Shown here piece after piece: positions 63,325 to 64,000 of a stretch of DNA of 64,000 nucleotides. Location of the stretch: positions 10,991,764-11,055,763 of the forward strand of contig OY755047.1 in the NCBI GenBank assembly GCA_963576565.1, in the 5' to 3' direction. The position numbers and the translations under genes were made by a program. The DNA is from Aspidapion aeneum. Lineage: Eukaryota; Arthropoda; Insecta; Coleoptera; Brentidae. Under the pieces are notes generated by a model, which made no database searches, was not told the origin of the DNA, and worked only from the letters and a program-made list of their open reading frames with translations. Position 1 is the stretch's first letter. Every line of letters begins with the position of its first letter.

Positions 63325-63536
63325 CCTCATCAAGCGCCGATTTGAAGGAAGACAATGAAGTAATTCACCTCCCCCCCCCCTAGAAAAACAAAAATTGAAT
63401 TTTAGTTAATAAGTATCGGGCTAACTGGATAACTATCTCCCCCCTAAAAAAATAATTACAAAAGTAGTGTTTTCGTCCCCCATTACCCTCCCTAGATTTT
63501 AACCCAGATCCGCACTTTTCATTTCTGGGTGCGCCA
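63325..63536. mobile_element. Degenerate hAT-like MITE
   Basis: C-runs on both sides and a right end GGGTGCGCCACTG. The left end is decayed. Confidence 0.55.
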
Positions 63537-63889
63537 CTGGCAATAAGGTCACTGATGATAAGTCGTCTCAAGAACAAAATTCTTAATTTCTTTATAAAAA
63601 AATTCTTATTAATATTGTTTTAAGTGATGCTTAAAAAAATAAAGACAAATAAACAATACCTTTCGTTGAAACAAGCTAAAAATTATTAGCAATTACCAAA
63701 TGGGTGAGCACTAGATGTTTGCCTATAATTTTTTTGTTACTTGTAAGTACATAATACATACAATTACTTATGTTAGTCACTTTTTTTACCACTAAAAAAA
63801 TTTAAAGAAGGTGCCTATTGTTCGTTTTATAAGGTGATTTGCATATAAGTTTTGATGAGACAAACTAGGTTCATTTTTTTAAGGTTTTA
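63537..63889. other. No gene recognised
   Basis: AT-rich. Confidence 0.45.
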
Positions 63890-64000
63890 CGAGGATGGGA
63901 TGAAAAGTTTCCCGCCTAACATAGAACGCAACACCATAGTGACTAAATAATAGTTTATTTTTCTACGTAGTCCCCTTGTAAGGTAATACATTTGGCCCCA
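63890..64000 (-). pseudogene. mariner end, continuing outside the window
   Basis: After TA (63888-63889) the terminal repeat reads CGAGGATGGGATGAAAAGTT. The minus strand then encodes the mariner C-terminal A-K-C-I-T-L-Q-G-D-Y-V-E-K and a stop. Same family as 10815-11130 but with an intact final block. The rest lies beyond the right edge, so its state is unknown. Confidence 0.85.

Noticed and set aside
1..64000. CRISPR arrays, tRNA or rRNA genes, telomeric TTAGG arrays
   Set aside because: No spacer-repeat arrays and no convincing tRNA or rRNA were seen by eye. Only short CGGTT and AT tracts exist. A tRNAscan-type run would settle degenerate tRNA-derived repeats.

Overview
The window looks like a stretch of a large, AT-rich, transposon-dominated arthropod genome, most likely an insect and perhaps a beetle. 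That assignment is inference. It rests on the density of RTE-type and CR1/Jockey-type LINE remnants, hAT, Tigger/pogo and mariner fragments, a Penelope-like element, short spliceosomal exons, and an animal ciliary gene (ARMC2). There are no bacterial-type operons, rRNA or CRISPR arrays, and I could not support any tRNA gene.

Host genes are few. (1) 40918-43507 (+) is a full-length, intronless ARMC2 homologue with two single-base frame lesions and a 66-bp hAT MITE inserted 4 bp after its stop codon. (2) I propose a minus-strand gene whose first three coding exons are tiny and separated by huge introns: exon 1 at 38673-38706 (ATG), exon 2 at 32764-32823 and exon 3 at 13337-13366. Phases agree at both junctions, and exons 2 and 3 encode related acidic G-[YF]-S segments. 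If right, most of the window left of 38.7 kb is intron of this gene. (3) 57294-57818 (-) is an unrecognised 174-codon frame whose 3' third was copied in a ~1.17-kb tandem duplication. (4) 39515-39823 (-) is a weak candidate.

Layout: 1-2 kb, tandem ~0.85-0.9-kb repeats. 2.5-13 kb, LINE remnants, a Tigger derivative, a 1.63-kb palindrome with a perfect 17-bp target duplication, and a Penelope fragment. 14-16 kb, a 540-bp satellite. 16-31 kb, hAT, RTE and CR1/Jockey remnants, several TIR elements and a 169-bp satellite in two opposite arrays. 32-38.6 kb, foldback elements, a Penelope insertion with inverted termini nested in a TA-flanked MITE, a second hAT deletion derivative and a composite hairpin retroelement. 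40.9-43.6 kb, ARMC2. 44-52 kb, more MITEs and a third hAT copy that still carries the transposase C-terminus. 52-57.5 kb, short tandem repeats and the tandem duplication. 58-59.5 kb, an inverted pair of TIR elements. 59.9-61.4 kb, a CR1/Jockey-type LINE. 63.9 kb to the end, a mariner running out of the window.

The most interesting mobile system is a small hairpin-unit family (20200-20347 and 37872-38555). Its copies have variable-length target duplications (9 and 12 bp), head-to-tail monomers with an inverted 5' piece, and hammerhead-like boxes. The Penelope-like insertion at 33424-34247 has the same kind of architecture (inverted terminus, ~15-bp duplication). This suggests a retrozyme-like parasite of Penelope-type machinery, although the ribozyme core is imperfect in every copy here.
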